41,086 nt of DNA from Akkermansia muciniphila (GCA_945862285.1 CAMAYN010000009.1:1-41086), one strand, 5' to 3'; shown: positions 7,675-15,958, counted from the first letter of the stretch. Program-made: numbers and translations. Notes: generated by a model not told the origin, from the sequence alone.

Positions 7675-9171
7675 ATGATCTCCGCATTCGTTAACATTTG
7701 GCGTGTCTCCGAGCTACGCGACAGAATTCTTTTCACCCTGTTTATGGTAATCATTGTGCGCCTCGGTGTGCACATTACGATTCCTGGTGTGGACTCCACT
7801 GTTCTCGACAACTGGGCCAAAAATTACGGCAACAATGGCCAACAAGGAAATCCGCTCACCGCAATGCTTACCGTCTTCTCCGGTGGTGCTCTACAGCAAG
7901 CGGGAATTTTCGCCTTGGGAATCATGCCCTACATTTCTGCCTCCATCATGATTCAGTTGATGACCGCCGTGGTGCCGAAACTCTCGAAACTTTCCCGCGA
8001 AGATGGAGGACGTCAAAAAATTTCCCAGTGGACACGCTACCTCGCCCTTGGCATAGCATCGGTTCAGGGATTTTTCCTCGTCCGCACACTGACAAACGCC
8101 AACGCGATGGATGGCATTATGCCGGGTATCGGAAAATTCATGGAAACAACTCCATTAGTTCCCAATCAGGACTTTGGATGGTATGCCATATCGCTGCTAA
8201 TCATTGTCTGCGGCACCATGCTTCTCATGTGGATTGGTGATCAAATGACCGAACGCGGTATCGGTAACGGCACATCGATCATCATCATGGTCAACATCAT
8301 AAGCTCTCTTCCTGGCGCATTGATTCTGACTTGGAAAACTTTCACTCAAGGAGCAGACAAGAATCCGTTCGATCCGTTGAAACTCGTTTTCATGATTGCC
8401 TTCCTCGTGTTCGTTATTGCAGCGGTCATTGCGATCACCCAAGGAACTCGAAAAATTTTAGTGCAATACGCGAAACGTGTGGTTGGTAAAAAACAATTTG
8501 GTGGGCAATCGCAGCACATGCCGCTGAAAGTGAACTATGCTGGTGTGATGCCGATTATTTTCGTGTCAGCGATTATTTCGCTGCCTGTGATGTTGTTACA
8601 ACAAAGTGGCATCCGCGGCAAGTGGGTTGACACACTTGCCAATGCAGTGGGACAAGGATGGCTCTACTACGTGCTGGGCGCGCTCGGTATTTTCTTCTTC
8701 TCCTATTTCTGGGTTTCCACGATGTTCCAGCCTTCGCAAATCGCAGAGGACCTGAAACGTAATGGCGGATACATCCCTGGCGTGCGCCCTGGTCAGCCTA
8801 CGGCTTCGTTTCTCGACTACACCATGACTCGCCTGACATTTGCTGGTGCGATTTTTCTGACCATCATCTTCTTCCTGCCTTACGGTGTATCTGCGATGAT
8901 GAAACTCCCACAAGGCTCGCCGATTATTCAGTTCTTTGGTGGCACCAGTTTGCTAATTTTAGTTGGTGTGGTGCTTGATGTCATGCGCCAAGTGGAAACG
9001 CAACTCCTCCAACGTCACTACGACGGCTTCCTGCGCAAAGGAAAGCTCAAAGGCCGATATGATCGCCTTGCGCAATCAGGAAATACCGCATCTTCCACAC
9101 TTTTGGTCTATCTAGGCATTATTGTTTCCATTCTTGGTATCGCCGGAGCCATCGTTTGGTTTGCCAATTAA
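7675..9171 (+). CDS. secY: Protein translocase subunit SecY
   Basis: SecY (498 residues) is the channel subunit of the Sec translocon in the cytoplasmic membrane. It opens with AFVNIWRVSELRDRILFTLFMVIIVRLGVHITIPGVD, has the plug-region GGALQQAGIFALGIMPYISASIMIQL, a cytoplasmic loop ending EDGGRQKISQWTRYL, and the C-terminal MRQVETQLLQRHYDGFLRKGK motif; about ten transmembrane helices can be picked out. It is some 50 residues longer than the E. coli protein, mostly through loop insertions and an additional hydrophobic C-terminal segment (about 475-498). A hairpin terminator separates it from rplO and another from map, so it may be transcribed partly on its own. Confidence 0.98.
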   Translation: MISAFVNIWRVSELRDRILFTLFMVIIVRLGVHITIPGVDSTVLDNWAKNYGNNGQQGNPLTAMLTVFSGGALQQAGIFALGIMPYISASIMIQLMTAVVPKLSKLSREDGGRQKISQWTRYLALGIASVQGFFLVRTLTNANAMDGIMPGIGKFMETTPLVPNQDFGWYAISLLIIVCGTMLLMWIGDQMTERGIGNGTSIIIMVNIISSLPGALILTWKTFTQGADKNPFDPLKLVFMIAFLVFVIAAVIAITQGTRKILVQYAKRVVGKKQFGGQSQHMPLKVNYAGVMPIIFVSAIISLPVMLLQQSGIRGKWVDTLANAVGQGWLYYVLGALGIFFFSYFWVSTMFQPSQIAEDLKRNGGYIPGVRPGQPTASFLDYTMTRLTFAGAIFLTIIFFLPYGVSAMMKLPQGSPIIQFFGGTSLLILVGVVLDVMRQVETQLLQRHYDGFLRKGKLKGRYDRLAQSGNTASSTLLVYLGIIVSILGIAGAIVWFAN

Positions 9172-9190
9172 TCATTTATATTCGAAAATT

Positions 9191-9226
9191 GTCGCACTCG
9201 CATCTAGGGTGCGACATTTCTTTTTT
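9191..9226 (+). terminator. Intrinsic terminator after secY
   Basis: GTCGCAC (9191-9197) pairs perfectly with GTGCGAC (9209-9215), and the stem is followed by ATTTCTTTTTT. It lies 19 bp after the secY stop and only six bases before map, so map translation starts almost on top of it. It marks the end of the ribosomal protein cluster. Confidence 0.85.
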
Positions 9227-9231
9227 CTCCT

Positions 9232-10035
9232 ATGGCCAAGCGAAATCAAATTAAATTAAAGTTTGGCAGAGAGCGGGATTTGATGCGCACTGCCTGCGAA
9301 ACCGCGTCTGTGATTCTACAAGAACTAGCTGCCCATGTGACAGCGGGAATGTCCACGAAGCAACTTGACGAATTCGCAGGAAATCTGATGAAGCTGCGCG
9401 AGTGCAAAAGTGCCTTTCTTGGCTATCGAGGCTTTCCTGCACAGACATGCATCTCCCTCAACGAAGAAGTCGTCCACGGTATTGGTCGTCACGATCGGAT
9501 CATACAAAATGGCGACATCGTGAGCATCGACGTAGGCATTGTAAAAAACGGGTGGATTGGCGATAATGCCGTTACGGTGGCGGTGGGCGCAATTCCTGAT
9601 GAAACGAAACTCTTACTCGCAGCTACCGAAGAATCACTTTTCCAAGCCATTTCTCGCTGTTTACCAGGGAAACGGCTGGCCGACGTTTGCGGCGCGGTGG
9701 AGGATTACGTGAAACCGCGCGGATTTAGCATTGTGCGCGACTTTGTAGGACATGGCGTAGGGCGCGATCTTCATGAGGAACCACAGATTCCGAACTATCG
9801 CCCGCAGGGAAAAACGCCGATTCTCGAGCCTGGTATGACCTTAGCCATTGAGCCGATGGTGAATGCCGGCACGGCAGCAATTCGCATCCTCGCTGATCGC
9901 TGGACAGTCGTTACCACAGACGCGAAGCCCTCCGCGCACTTTGAGCATACCGTATTGATCACTGATGGAGAGCCAGAAATCCTTACATGGCGACCACGCA
10001 CAGCGCTTCCAGAGCAATTGGGCATTTCGCTCTAG
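9232..10035 (+). CDS. map: Methionine aminopeptidase, type I
   Basis: This cytoplasmic metalloprotease (267 residues) removes the initiator Met from nascent proteins. The five metal ligands of the pita-bread fold are visible: Asp100 (SIDVG), Asp111 (GWIGDNA), His174 (VGHGVGRDLHEEP), Glu207 (LAIEPM) and Glu238 (FEHTVLIT), with substrate-contacting His82 in VVHGIG. It lacks the N-terminal zinc/SH3 extension, so it is type Ia. In many spc clusters map follows secY (often with adk), so synteny is kept, but a terminator separates them and infA, rpsM, rpsK, rpsD, rpoA and rplQ do not follow. No Shine-Dalgarno sequence precedes the ATG at 9232. Confidence 0.96.
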   Translation: MAKRNQIKLKFGRERDLMRTACETASVILQELAAHVTAGMSTKQLDEFAGNLMKLRECKSAFLGYRGFPAQTCISLNEEVVHGIGRHDRIIQNGDIVSIDVGIVKNGWIGDNAVTVAVGAIPDETKLLLAATEESLFQAISRCLPGKRLADVCGAVEDYVKPRGFSIVRDFVGHGVGRDLHEEPQIPNYRPQGKTPILEPGMTLAIEPMVNAGTAAIRILADRWTVVTTDAKPSAHFEHTVLITDGEPEILTWRPRTALPEQLGISL

Positions 10036-10177
10036 CGATCGCGTTTGAAATAGGTTCGCAAGGTTCATTCGCTAATAAGTGCGTTTTATCTCGCTTGGAA
10101 ACCGATTTCCCCTAGTTTTCTTTCACAGAAACAAGCCCTTGCTTGCTTGTCTCATTGTGCGTTGCTACTTTTGGTGC

Positions 10178-11188
10178 GTGTTACCGTGGTTTGAATCAGG
10201 ACAATTTCCGTTATATCTCGCGCCGATGGCTGGGGTGACGGATGTGGTATTTCGTCAATTATGCAAGGAGCTTGGAGCCGATGTCATGGTGACGGAATTT
10301 GTCTCGGCAGATGGCATCATTCAACGAGATGAATATACTAGGAAATATACCGAATTTCCCGAAGAACAGAGACCTGTGGGAATTCAATTATTCGGCGCCG
10401 ACGGCGAGAGAATGGGTGAGGCTGCTCGCAAAATCATCGACTGGAAAAAGCCCGATTTCATCGACATCAACTTCGGCTGCCCTGTCAATAAGGTCGTTTC
10501 CAAAAACGGGGGTTCTTCTCTGCTAAAGGATTGTCCCGTCTTGGCTTCCGTTGCTGCGGGGGTGGTGCGTGCCGTGAATGGTCAAGTACCAGTTACGGCG
10601 AAAATTCGGATCGGCTGGGATTCTGAGTCCATTAATGCGCCGCATGTGTGCCATATCCTCGAGGACTGCGGAATTCAGGCCATCGCCATTCATGGCAGAA
10701 CGCGCGCGCAAAGTTACAGCGGTCTCGCCGACTGGAATGTCATCGATCAATGCGCTCACCAAGCCAGAGTGCCGATCATTGGCAACGGCGATATTCACAC
10801 GGGAGCCGATGTGGCCATGCGCAAGCAGAGCACCGCAGTTTCGGGGATTATGATTGGACGCGCAGCAATGCAAAATCCATGGATTTTTCGTGAGGCTAAG
10901 CATTTTCTTGCCACATCAGAAATGCCCTGTCCTACCTCACTGGAAGACCGCTGGAAATTAATCCTTCGCCATTGCGCCCTTGCAGTAAATAGCTCACGCT
11001 ATGGCGGCGAACGTCACGCGATGATTGCCATGCGTGGGCGCTTGATGGCTTATTGCAAGGGCTTTCCAGGAGCTAAGGAAACTCGCTTAAAGCTAACAAA
11101 AATCGAATCTCTTGCCGATGTTCACGCTGTTGCGGAGTTTTCCGCTGCGCATTTCCATGATGCAGAGCTAACTCCCCATTCGCCATGA
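10178..11188 (+). CDS. tRNA-dihydrouridine synthase (DusB/NifR3-like)
   Basis: Dus enzymes reduce uridine to dihydrouridine in tRNA using FMN and NADPH. This TIM-barrel protein carries the FMN-site PLYLAPMAGVTD, the catalytic loop FIDINFGCPVNKVV with the conserved Cys, KIRIGWD, IAIHGRTR, and the GNGDI and GIMIGRAAM phosphate-binding motifs near the C-terminus. The frame is open from 10079, but the extra residues are not Dus-like. I chose the GTG at 10178 (VLPWFESG), giving 336 residues, normal for the family. Subfamily is closest to DusB/NifR3 by the MVTEFVSADG segment. The stop overlaps the ATG of the next gene by four bases (ATGA), indicating translational coupling. Confidence 0.92.
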   Translation: MLPWFESGQFPLYLAPMAGVTDVVFRQLCKELGADVMVTEFVSADGIIQRDEYTRKYTEFPEEQRPVGIQLFGADGERMGEAARKIIDWKKPDFIDINFGCPVNKVVSKNGGSSLLKDCPVLASVAAGVVRAVNGQVPVTAKIRIGWDSESINAPHVCHILEDCGIQAIAIHGRTRAQSYSGLADWNVIDQCAHQARVPIIGNGDIHTGADVAMRKQSTAVSGIMIGRAAMQNPWIFREAKHFLATSEMPCPTSLEDRWKLILRHCALAVNSSRYGGERHAMIAMRGRLMAYCKGFPGAKETRLKLTKIESLADVHAVAEFSAAHFHDAELTPHSP

Positions 11189-11946
11189 ATTATTGTTCCT
11201 TCTCGTCGTCGAAGATTTTTCTGCTAGGATTCTTTTGTGCCTTGTGCCAATGCTCCTCACAGCGAGTAATTCCTGACCGCCGGCCACCAGATAGGCGAGC
11301 CTTACAAGTCGCAATCGCCCGCAAATGCGCCGTGGTTGTTTCCTCTCAAAAAGATCTCCATCCGTGGTTGAGAAAGGGATTTTCGCGAGAAAATGCTCCC
11401 AAAGATGGCCAAGCAGGCACGGCAAGCCCTGTAACTGCCGATGGCTACCTACTGACCGCAGATCATGTGATTCATCAGTATAAAAATCGTTATATCCATG
11501 TCGTTTACGGCACCGGTTCTCAATTGCGAATCGCCCAAGCACGCGTTGTTTGGCGTGCTCCGTCAAGTGATTTGGCCCTGCTTCATGCGCCGATCGCCAC
11601 ACCATTTTTTTATCATTTTTCCTCGCCAGATCGTCCGATTGCTGAAGGTACAAGTATTTTTCATGGAGGGCTAAGCACTGGTCTGTCGCCTCTCTATGGC
11701 TCGCTCAATGACACAATTCCCTCACAGAATTTTTTCTCTCCCCCACAGCGTTTCCGCATGGACATCCCCCTTGTTCCAGGCGACAGTGGGGGCCCGATAC
11801 TCGATAACAATGCTCGTCTCATCGGAGTCAATTCTTCCGTCGAGTTTCTCGTTCCCATGGAAACACCCATTTTTACGGAATCTCACGGAGTACGGCCGAA
11901 TGTGCGTCATATCTTGAAAACTATCGAACGCGATCGCCGTAGATAG
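11185..11946 (+). CDS. Lipoprotein trypsin-like serine protease
   Basis: A 253-residue protein with a lipoprotein signal: hydrophobic KIFLLGFFCALCQ ending in a lipobox with Cys23. The trypsin fold is shown by the catalytic triad His94 (LLTADHVIH), Asp129 (SSDLALLH) and Ser201 (VPGDSGGPILDNN). It has no PDZ domain, so it is smaller than DegP/HtrA. It is expected to be anchored in a membrane facing the periplasm and to cleave or bind misfolded or envelope proteins; the substrate is unknown. It starts inside the stop of the dus gene and is followed by a second lipoprotein gene after 31 bp, so the three are likely one operon. Confidence 0.88.
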   Translation: MNYCSFSSSKIFLLGFFCALCQCSSQRVIPDRRPPDRRALQVAIARKCAVVVSSQKDLHPWLRKGFSRENAPKDGQAGTASPVTADGYLLTADHVIHQYKNRYIHVVYGTGSQLRIAQARVVWRAPSSDLALLHAPIATPFFYHFSSPDRPIAEGTSIFHGGLSTGLSPLYGSLNDTIPSQNFFSPPQRFRMDIPLVPGDSGGPILDNNARLIGVNSSVEFLVPMETPIFTESHGVRPNVRHILKTIERDRRR

Positions 11947-11977
11947 TACAACTTTAGCATGCGCTAGCAGGTTTCCT

Positions 11978-12412
11978 ATGTATCAATTTCTGAGTGCGAT
12001 TATTTTGCTGTTGATCTTGTCGCAGTGCGCCACACATTCGGCTGCTTGGAATACAGGGCGCACGGATTCTTTGGCGGAAAATCAAATCATGCTGGTACTG
12101 GAAAAGCCAGAATCGCTGGGCTGGAAGCGCCTACAATACGCCACAGAGCTTCATCCAGAATTTGCATTTTTCTTGGAAAAAATTGGCAAACCAGACTGCA
12201 TTGCCGAGACCACACAAGGCGATCGTCATTACATGATTTGTTACCAACTTGAGCAACGCCGTGCTTTTTCCTGTCGTTCTATTTTAGATCGACCATCCAT
12301 CCCCATGCAAGTTTCTGGGCCATACCCCATGTCTCATAAGGAATACTCTACACTTCGTGGATTAAAAAAACGGGCAGAAAGTGAAATGCGCACGAAAAGC
12401 GCATCGGAGTAG
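11978..12412 (+). CDS. Small lipoprotein of unknown function
   Basis: A 144-residue protein whose first 17 residues form a lipoprotein signal (MYQFLSAIILLLILSQC, lipobox Cys17). The mature part is soluble with no repeats or membrane segments; it contains a GKPDCIAET...DRHYMICYQLEQRRAF stretch that looks like a small beta domain. I do not recognise the family. It lies 31 bp after the lipoprotein protease on the same strand and is probably co-transcribed. The convergent acylphosphatase gene ends eight bases away. The consistent frame and signal peptide argue for a real gene. Confidence 0.72.
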   Translation: MYQFLSAIILLLILSQCATHSAAWNTGRTDSLAENQIMLVLEKPESLGWKRLQYATELHPEFAFFLEKIGKPDCIAETTQGDRHYMICYQLEQRRAFSCRSILDRPSIPMQVSGPYPMSHKEYSTLRGLKKRAESEMRTKSASE

Positions 12413-12420
12413 CCGAGAAT

Positions 12421-12699
12421 CTATCTCTCGATGCGGAATCCTTTAACGCCTTCAAGTGGGGGAATCACTTGCGTAATCATACCCTGAATGTGATGCGCCA
12501 CGCTCGATTCCTCTGCTAATTCCTGTAAAAACGCCTCAAGTTCGGACGAAGATTCTGCCATACACTGCAACTCCACTGTGCCATCTGGCAAATTCTTCAC
12601 CCATCCACAGACATCAAACGAAAGGGATGCCTGCTTAGCCGCATCGCGAAATCCTACCCCCTGAACTCTACCGGAAAATATCACTCTTTTCGCAACCAT
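12421..12699 (-). CDS. acyP: Acylphosphatase
   Basis: Acylphosphatase (92 residues) hydrolyses carboxyl-phosphate bonds in small cytosolic metabolites such as acetyl phosphate. The active-site signature is complete: GRVQGVGFR with phosphate-binding Arg18, and CGWVKNLPDGTVE with catalytic Asn36. The C-terminal GFRIER matches the usual GFxI.R end. Size is exactly that of the family. It is convergent with the preceding lipoprotein gene and transcribed away from the rpsB upstream region. Confidence 0.95.
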   Translation of the reverse strand: MVAKRVIFSGRVQGVGFRDAAKQASLSFDVCGWVKNLPDGTVELQCMAESSSELEAFLQELAEESSVAHHIQGMITQVIPPLEGVKGFRIER

Positions 12700-13147
12700 A
12701 CGCCTGACGCGCCTCGTATTTCAGAGCCAGATTGATTTGTAAACTAAGATATTGTAAAAAAAGTGAACCTTTTTAGAAAAAAATCCGCTTATTTATAAGA
12801 GAATGACGTTATATTTATGCATTACGTAAATCAAACAGCTCACTCATGTATCACAAGGGTGCTGATACTTCCCTACATCAGCATCCGCTACCGACGCACG
12901 ATCTCCCCCCCGTGCGACGGTGGCATCAAAGTTTTTTTCCAAAATTTGCGATTCAAGATGACAAACAGCACGGAAACAAAGAATTTTTTAGATTTTTCTG
13001 ACTTTCTTCTTGCCAAGTTTGCTCACGCCGCTATTTTCACCGCCCCTTCCTAGGCCGCCTTGAAACAAAGAAAGATTGAGGGGATCTATGCGGCAAATCT
13101 TTCATCAGCGCTCTTTCTGATTTAAGAAGAGCAAAAATACAACACAC
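12700..13147 (+). other. Intergenic region and rpsB leader
   Basis: About 450 bp without a convincing gene. It must contain the divergent promoters for acyP and rpsB. Two possible RNA hairpins on the rpsB side are TGCTGAT (12860-12866) with ATCAGCA (12877-12883), and GCTCTTTCT (13110-13118) with AGAAGAGC (13125-13132), the latter with one bulged base and 15 bases before the rpsB ATG. The second could affect S2 translation. I see no known rpsB leader motif with certainty. An open frame at 12817-13053 has no start signal or recognisable product. Confidence 0.4.
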
Positions 13148-13831
13148 ATGATTAACGAACTCATCAATGAAATGGTGGACGCTGGCGTTCACTACGGTCA
13201 CCAAACGAAAAAATGGAATCCAAAAATGAAGCCTTATCTCCTCAAAGATAAGAGCGGCATTTACATCATCAATCTTGAAAAAACCGTTAAGTGCCTTGAC
13301 AAAGCCGCGGACTTCCTCGCTGGCGTGGCAGGCAAGGGCAAAAAGATTCTTTTTGTAGGCTGCAAGCGTCAAGCGCAAGAAGCCGTACGTGAAGCGGCAG
13401 ATGCCACTGGACAAAACTACGTCAATCACCGCTGGCTCGGTGGCATGCTCACCAACATGGCTACCGTTCGCAAGAGCGTAGAGCGTTTACGTTATCTCGA
13501 AAACATCGAGAAACAACCCGAGTTCAAGGCCATGTCCAAGAAGGAACTTGCGGCACTCGGACGCGAGCGAGAAAAACTCCTCCGCAACTTGCGCGGGATT
13601 CGCAACTTAGACAAAGCTCCAGATGCCATCGTCATTGTTGACTCCGCTAGAGAGTCAATCGCCGTTGCGGAAGCTCGACGCCTCAAGATCCCTATCGTCG
13701 CCATCGTCGATACCAATGCTGACCCATCGAAAGTAGAATACCCAATTCCTGCAAACGATGACGCCATCCGTTCGATCCGCATCATCCTACAAAACCTCGT
13801 GGACGCCATCGTTGTGGCATCCAAGGCTTAA
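13148..13831 (+). CDS. rpsB: 30S ribosomal protein S2
   Basis: S2 (227 residues) is a late-assembling 30S protein that bridges head and body and is needed for S1 binding in many bacteria. Signatures are MVDAGVHYGHQTKKWNPKM near the N-terminus, YIINLEKTV, ILFVGCKRQAQEAV, NHRWLGGMLTN, and the C-terminal IVDTNADPSKVEYPIPANDDAIRSI block. The start at 13148 is supported by alignment to family length. It is followed by tsf with a terminator-like hairpin between, a classical pair. Confidence 0.98.
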   Translation: MINELINEMVDAGVHYGHQTKKWNPKMKPYLLKDKSGIYIINLEKTVKCLDKAADFLAGVAGKGKKILFVGCKRQAQEAVREAADATGQNYVNHRWLGGMLTNMATVRKSVERLRYLENIEKQPEFKAMSKKELAALGREREKLLRNLRGIRNLDKAPDAIVIVDSARESIAVAEARRLKIPIVAIVDTNADPSKVEYPIPANDDAIRSIRIILQNLVDAIVVASKA

Positions 13832-13847
13832 TTCCCTTCTCATGAAT

Positions 13848-13883
13848 GGGGCGGCCTGAAAAAAATCAGCGCCGCCCCTTTTT
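13848..13883 (+). terminator. Terminator-like hairpin between rpsB and tsf
   Basis: GGGGCGGC (13848-13855) pairs perfectly with GCCGCCCC (13871-13878); the stem is extended by CTGA/TCAG across an A-rich loop and followed by TTTTT. It begins 17 bp after the rpsB stop. As tsf starts 29 bp further on, it probably works as a partial terminator that lowers tsf transcription relative to rpsB. Confidence 0.8.
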
Positions 13884-13911
13884 ACTTCAAACCATATACG
13901 ACCAACCAACA

Positions 13912-14778
13912 ATGATCACTGCACAACTCGTTAAAGAACTCCGCGAAAAAACCAACGCCGGCATGATGGACTGCAAGCGCGCCCTTGAAGAAACCAATGG
14001 CGACTTCGATGCCGCCATTACGCTACTACGCGAAAAAGGAATTGCCAAAGCCGTCAAAAAAGCCGACCGCGTTGCCAACGAAGGAACCATTACTGCACGC
14101 GTATCCTCTTGCGGCAAATCGGGACTCATTCTCGAAGTTAACTGCGAGACGGATTTCGTTTCTAAGAATGACAATTTCCAAGGATTCGTCAAAGGCCTTG
14201 CCGATGCCCTCATCGCATCGGACGCCGCTGACCTTGATGCCGCTAACGCCGTCACCCTCGATGGACTTACCATTGCCGATGGACTCAAAGGAAAGATTAC
14301 CGAAATCGGAGAAAACCTCCTTTTCCGCAAATACGTTCGCTACGAAGCTCAAGGTGAAGGTGCCATCGCTTCCTACATCCACATGGGTGGTCGCGTCGGT
14401 GTTTTGGTGGAACTTGGTGCTATCAAGCCTGAAACAGCGTCGCAAGATGCCTTCAAAGAGTTAGTAAAAGACATCACTCTGCACATCGCAGCATTGAGCC
14501 CCCGTGGTCTTGCGGCGGAAGATATTTCTCCGGAAGTTGTTGCCGCAGAGGAGTCGATCTACCGCGCCCAACTTGCCGAACAAGGTAAACCAGAAGCCAT
14601 GTTTGACAAAATCATTCCCGGCATGATGAAAAAATTCTTTGCCGAAAACTGCCTCTTGGAGCAAGGATTCGTCAAAGACCCTGGCACCTCCGTGAAGGCT
14701 CTCCTTGCGGCAAAAGGCAAAGAACTCGGTGACGAGGTTACCCTGCGCCGTTACGTTCGTTTCGGTCTGGGAGAATAA
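13912..14778 (+). CDS. tsf: Elongation factor Ts
   Basis: EF-Ts (288 residues) is the guanine nucleotide exchange factor of EF-Tu. The N-terminal UBA-like domain is clear (LVKELREKTNAGMMDCKRAL), followed by the core with GLILEVNCETDFVSKNDNFQ and HIAALSPRGL, and a C-terminal segment with LLEQGFVKDP. The frame is open from 13846 through the hairpin, but the ATG at 13912 gives the conserved N-terminus. It follows rpsB and is closed by an intrinsic terminator. Confidence 0.98.
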   Translation: MITAQLVKELREKTNAGMMDCKRALEETNGDFDAAITLLREKGIAKAVKKADRVANEGTITARVSSCGKSGLILEVNCETDFVSKNDNFQGFVKGLADALIASDAADLDAANAVTLDGLTIADGLKGKITEIGENLLFRKYVRYEAQGEGAIASYIHMGGRVGVLVELGAIKPETASQDAFKELVKDITLHIAALSPRGLAAEDISPEVVAAEESIYRAQLAEQGKPEAMFDKIIPGMMKKFFAENCLLEQGFVKDPGTSVKALLAAKGKELGDEVTLRRYVRFGLGE

Positions 14779-14799
14779 TCGTCCCCATCCATCTTGTAG

Positions 14800-14833
14800 A
14801 AAAAACCGCGCCTGTCATGGGTGCGGTTTTTTT
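14800..14833 (+). terminator. Intrinsic terminator after tsf
   Basis: AAAAAACCGC (14800-14809) pairs with GCGGTTTTTT (14823-14832), giving a G+C core flanked by A/T tracts on both sides, the classic form of a terminator usable in both directions. It lies 21 bp after the tsf stop and ends the rpsB-tsf unit. Confidence 0.85.
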
Positions 14834-14921
14834 GTTGATGCAGCGCGGATGATGGTGAATTAAAGCAAATCATAGGGTTGAGGGAATGACATCGACAAAA
14901 AATGGCGATTCTTATTCCCCT

Positions 14922-15001
14922 CATTTGCGGGAACTTTTGCCCCCATTTGTGGGAATTGTTAGATAGGCAATTTCCTCTAATTTTGTTCTCCGAAACAAAA
15001 T
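14922..15001 (+). promoter_or_regulatory. Repeat-containing upstream region of the PEP-CTERM gene
   Basis: CATTTGCGGGAA (14922-14933) and CATTTGTGGGAA (14944-14955) are direct repeats 22 bp apart, about two helical turns. The first also forms an inverted repeat with an upstream TTCCC. Further on, ATTTTGTT (14980-14987) and AACAAAAT (14994-15001) form an eight-pair stem with a six-base loop, seven bases before the ATG at 15008. The repeats could be an operator; the stem would lie in the mRNA leader. No regulator is identified. Confidence 0.4.
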
Positions 15002-15007
15002 ACTTCC

Positions 15008-15958
15008 ATGAACGCGAAACTCATTATTTCCAGTGCAACAATCTATCTAACAGCAGCAAACCAACTACAAGCACAGTCGGTTTATTTAACATCCAGCTTC
15101 ACTGGACGAACAGCGGAAGACTGGGTATTTACTCACAGTCTCGGCGAAGGTGCGAGCTTGACCGCGGCAACTAGGAGAGACCCCGATGGACAAGGGTGGC
15201 TCCGTTTAACCAATAACGCCGCTCATCAAGCGAGCTTTGTTTATTACAACAAACCCATCCCTACAAAAGCAGGATTGCAGATGGATTTTGATATGACCAT
15301 CTGGGGCAGCACACGCGAATTAGGCGACGGGATCAGCATTGCACTTTTTTCGACAGAGGGAACACCGATCGCTGGTGGGTATGGAGGCTCGCTGGGGTAT
15401 GCACAACGAAATAACATCGGCGGTCTAAGTGGAGGTATCCTTGGTGTGGGATTTGATGTTTTTGGAAATTTTTCATCACCCACCGAGGGCCGACTCGGTG
15501 GACCGGAGCGTATTCGTAATTCGATCGCTCTCCGTGGAAGCATGGGCGCGGATCCCACCACTGGATACGAATACATTACGGGGGTAACTCCAGAAACCTC
15601 TTTCGCAACGCCAAATATCCGCAGCCGTCTCGATGCTTCGATTTACAATGTCCGTCTGCTCATGCCAAATGAAAATCAGTTTACTCTGCAAATGAAATTG
15701 TCCGATGAAAGTGATTACGTGACGCTAATCGACGGCATCGATCCAGGCATCGATCTTCCGGATGATATCCGCTTCGGATTCACTGCCGGCACGGGAGGCG
15801 CCTACAGTTTTCAAGAAGTCCGAAATATCAGTGTCACCTCATTCACAGGTTCACTCCCCTATCCCGTTCCTGAGCCATCTGCCCTGCTTTTGCTGAGCAT
15901 CTCGATGACGGGATTGCTCTGTTATCGCCGCCGTAACAATCGAGAAAATTCATACTGA
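15008..15958 (+). CDS. PEP-CTERM exported protein, L-type lectin-like
   Basis: A 316-residue exported protein. Residues 1-22 are a signal peptide (hydrophobic IISSATIYLTAANQLQA). The body (about 25-275) is beta-rich with Gly/Asp-rich patches resembling the L-type lectin (concanavalin-like) fold, for example GDGISIALFST and GFDVFGNF. The C-terminal 30 residues form a PEP-CTERM anchor: VPEPSA, a hydrophobic stretch, then an Arg cluster (YRRR). PEP-CTERM proteins are processed by exosortase during export and are associated with exopolysaccharide and biofilm surfaces; no exosortase gene is in this window. The lectin assignment is by pattern only; the sorting signal is firm. It stands as a single gene with a repeat-rich leader. 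Confidence 0.85.
   Translation: MNAKLIISSATIYLTAANQLQAQSVYLTSSFTGRTAEDWVFTHSLGEGASLTAATRRDPDGQGWLRLTNNAAHQASFVYYNKPIPTKAGLQMDFDMTIWGSTRELGDGISIALFSTEGTPIAGGYGGSLGYAQRNNIGGLSGGILGVGFDVFGNFSSPTEGRLGGPERIRNSIALRGSMGADPTTGYEYITGVTPETSFATPNIRSRLDASIYNVRLLMPNENQFTLQMKLSDESDYVTLIDGIDPGIDLPDDIRFGFTAGTGGAYSFQEVRNISVTSFTGSLPYPVPEPSALLLLSISMTGLLCYRRRNNRENSY

Noticed and set aside
12817-13053. Possible 78-codon gene between acyP and rpsB
   Set aside because: No family, no start signal, overlaps the likely rpsB promoter and leader.
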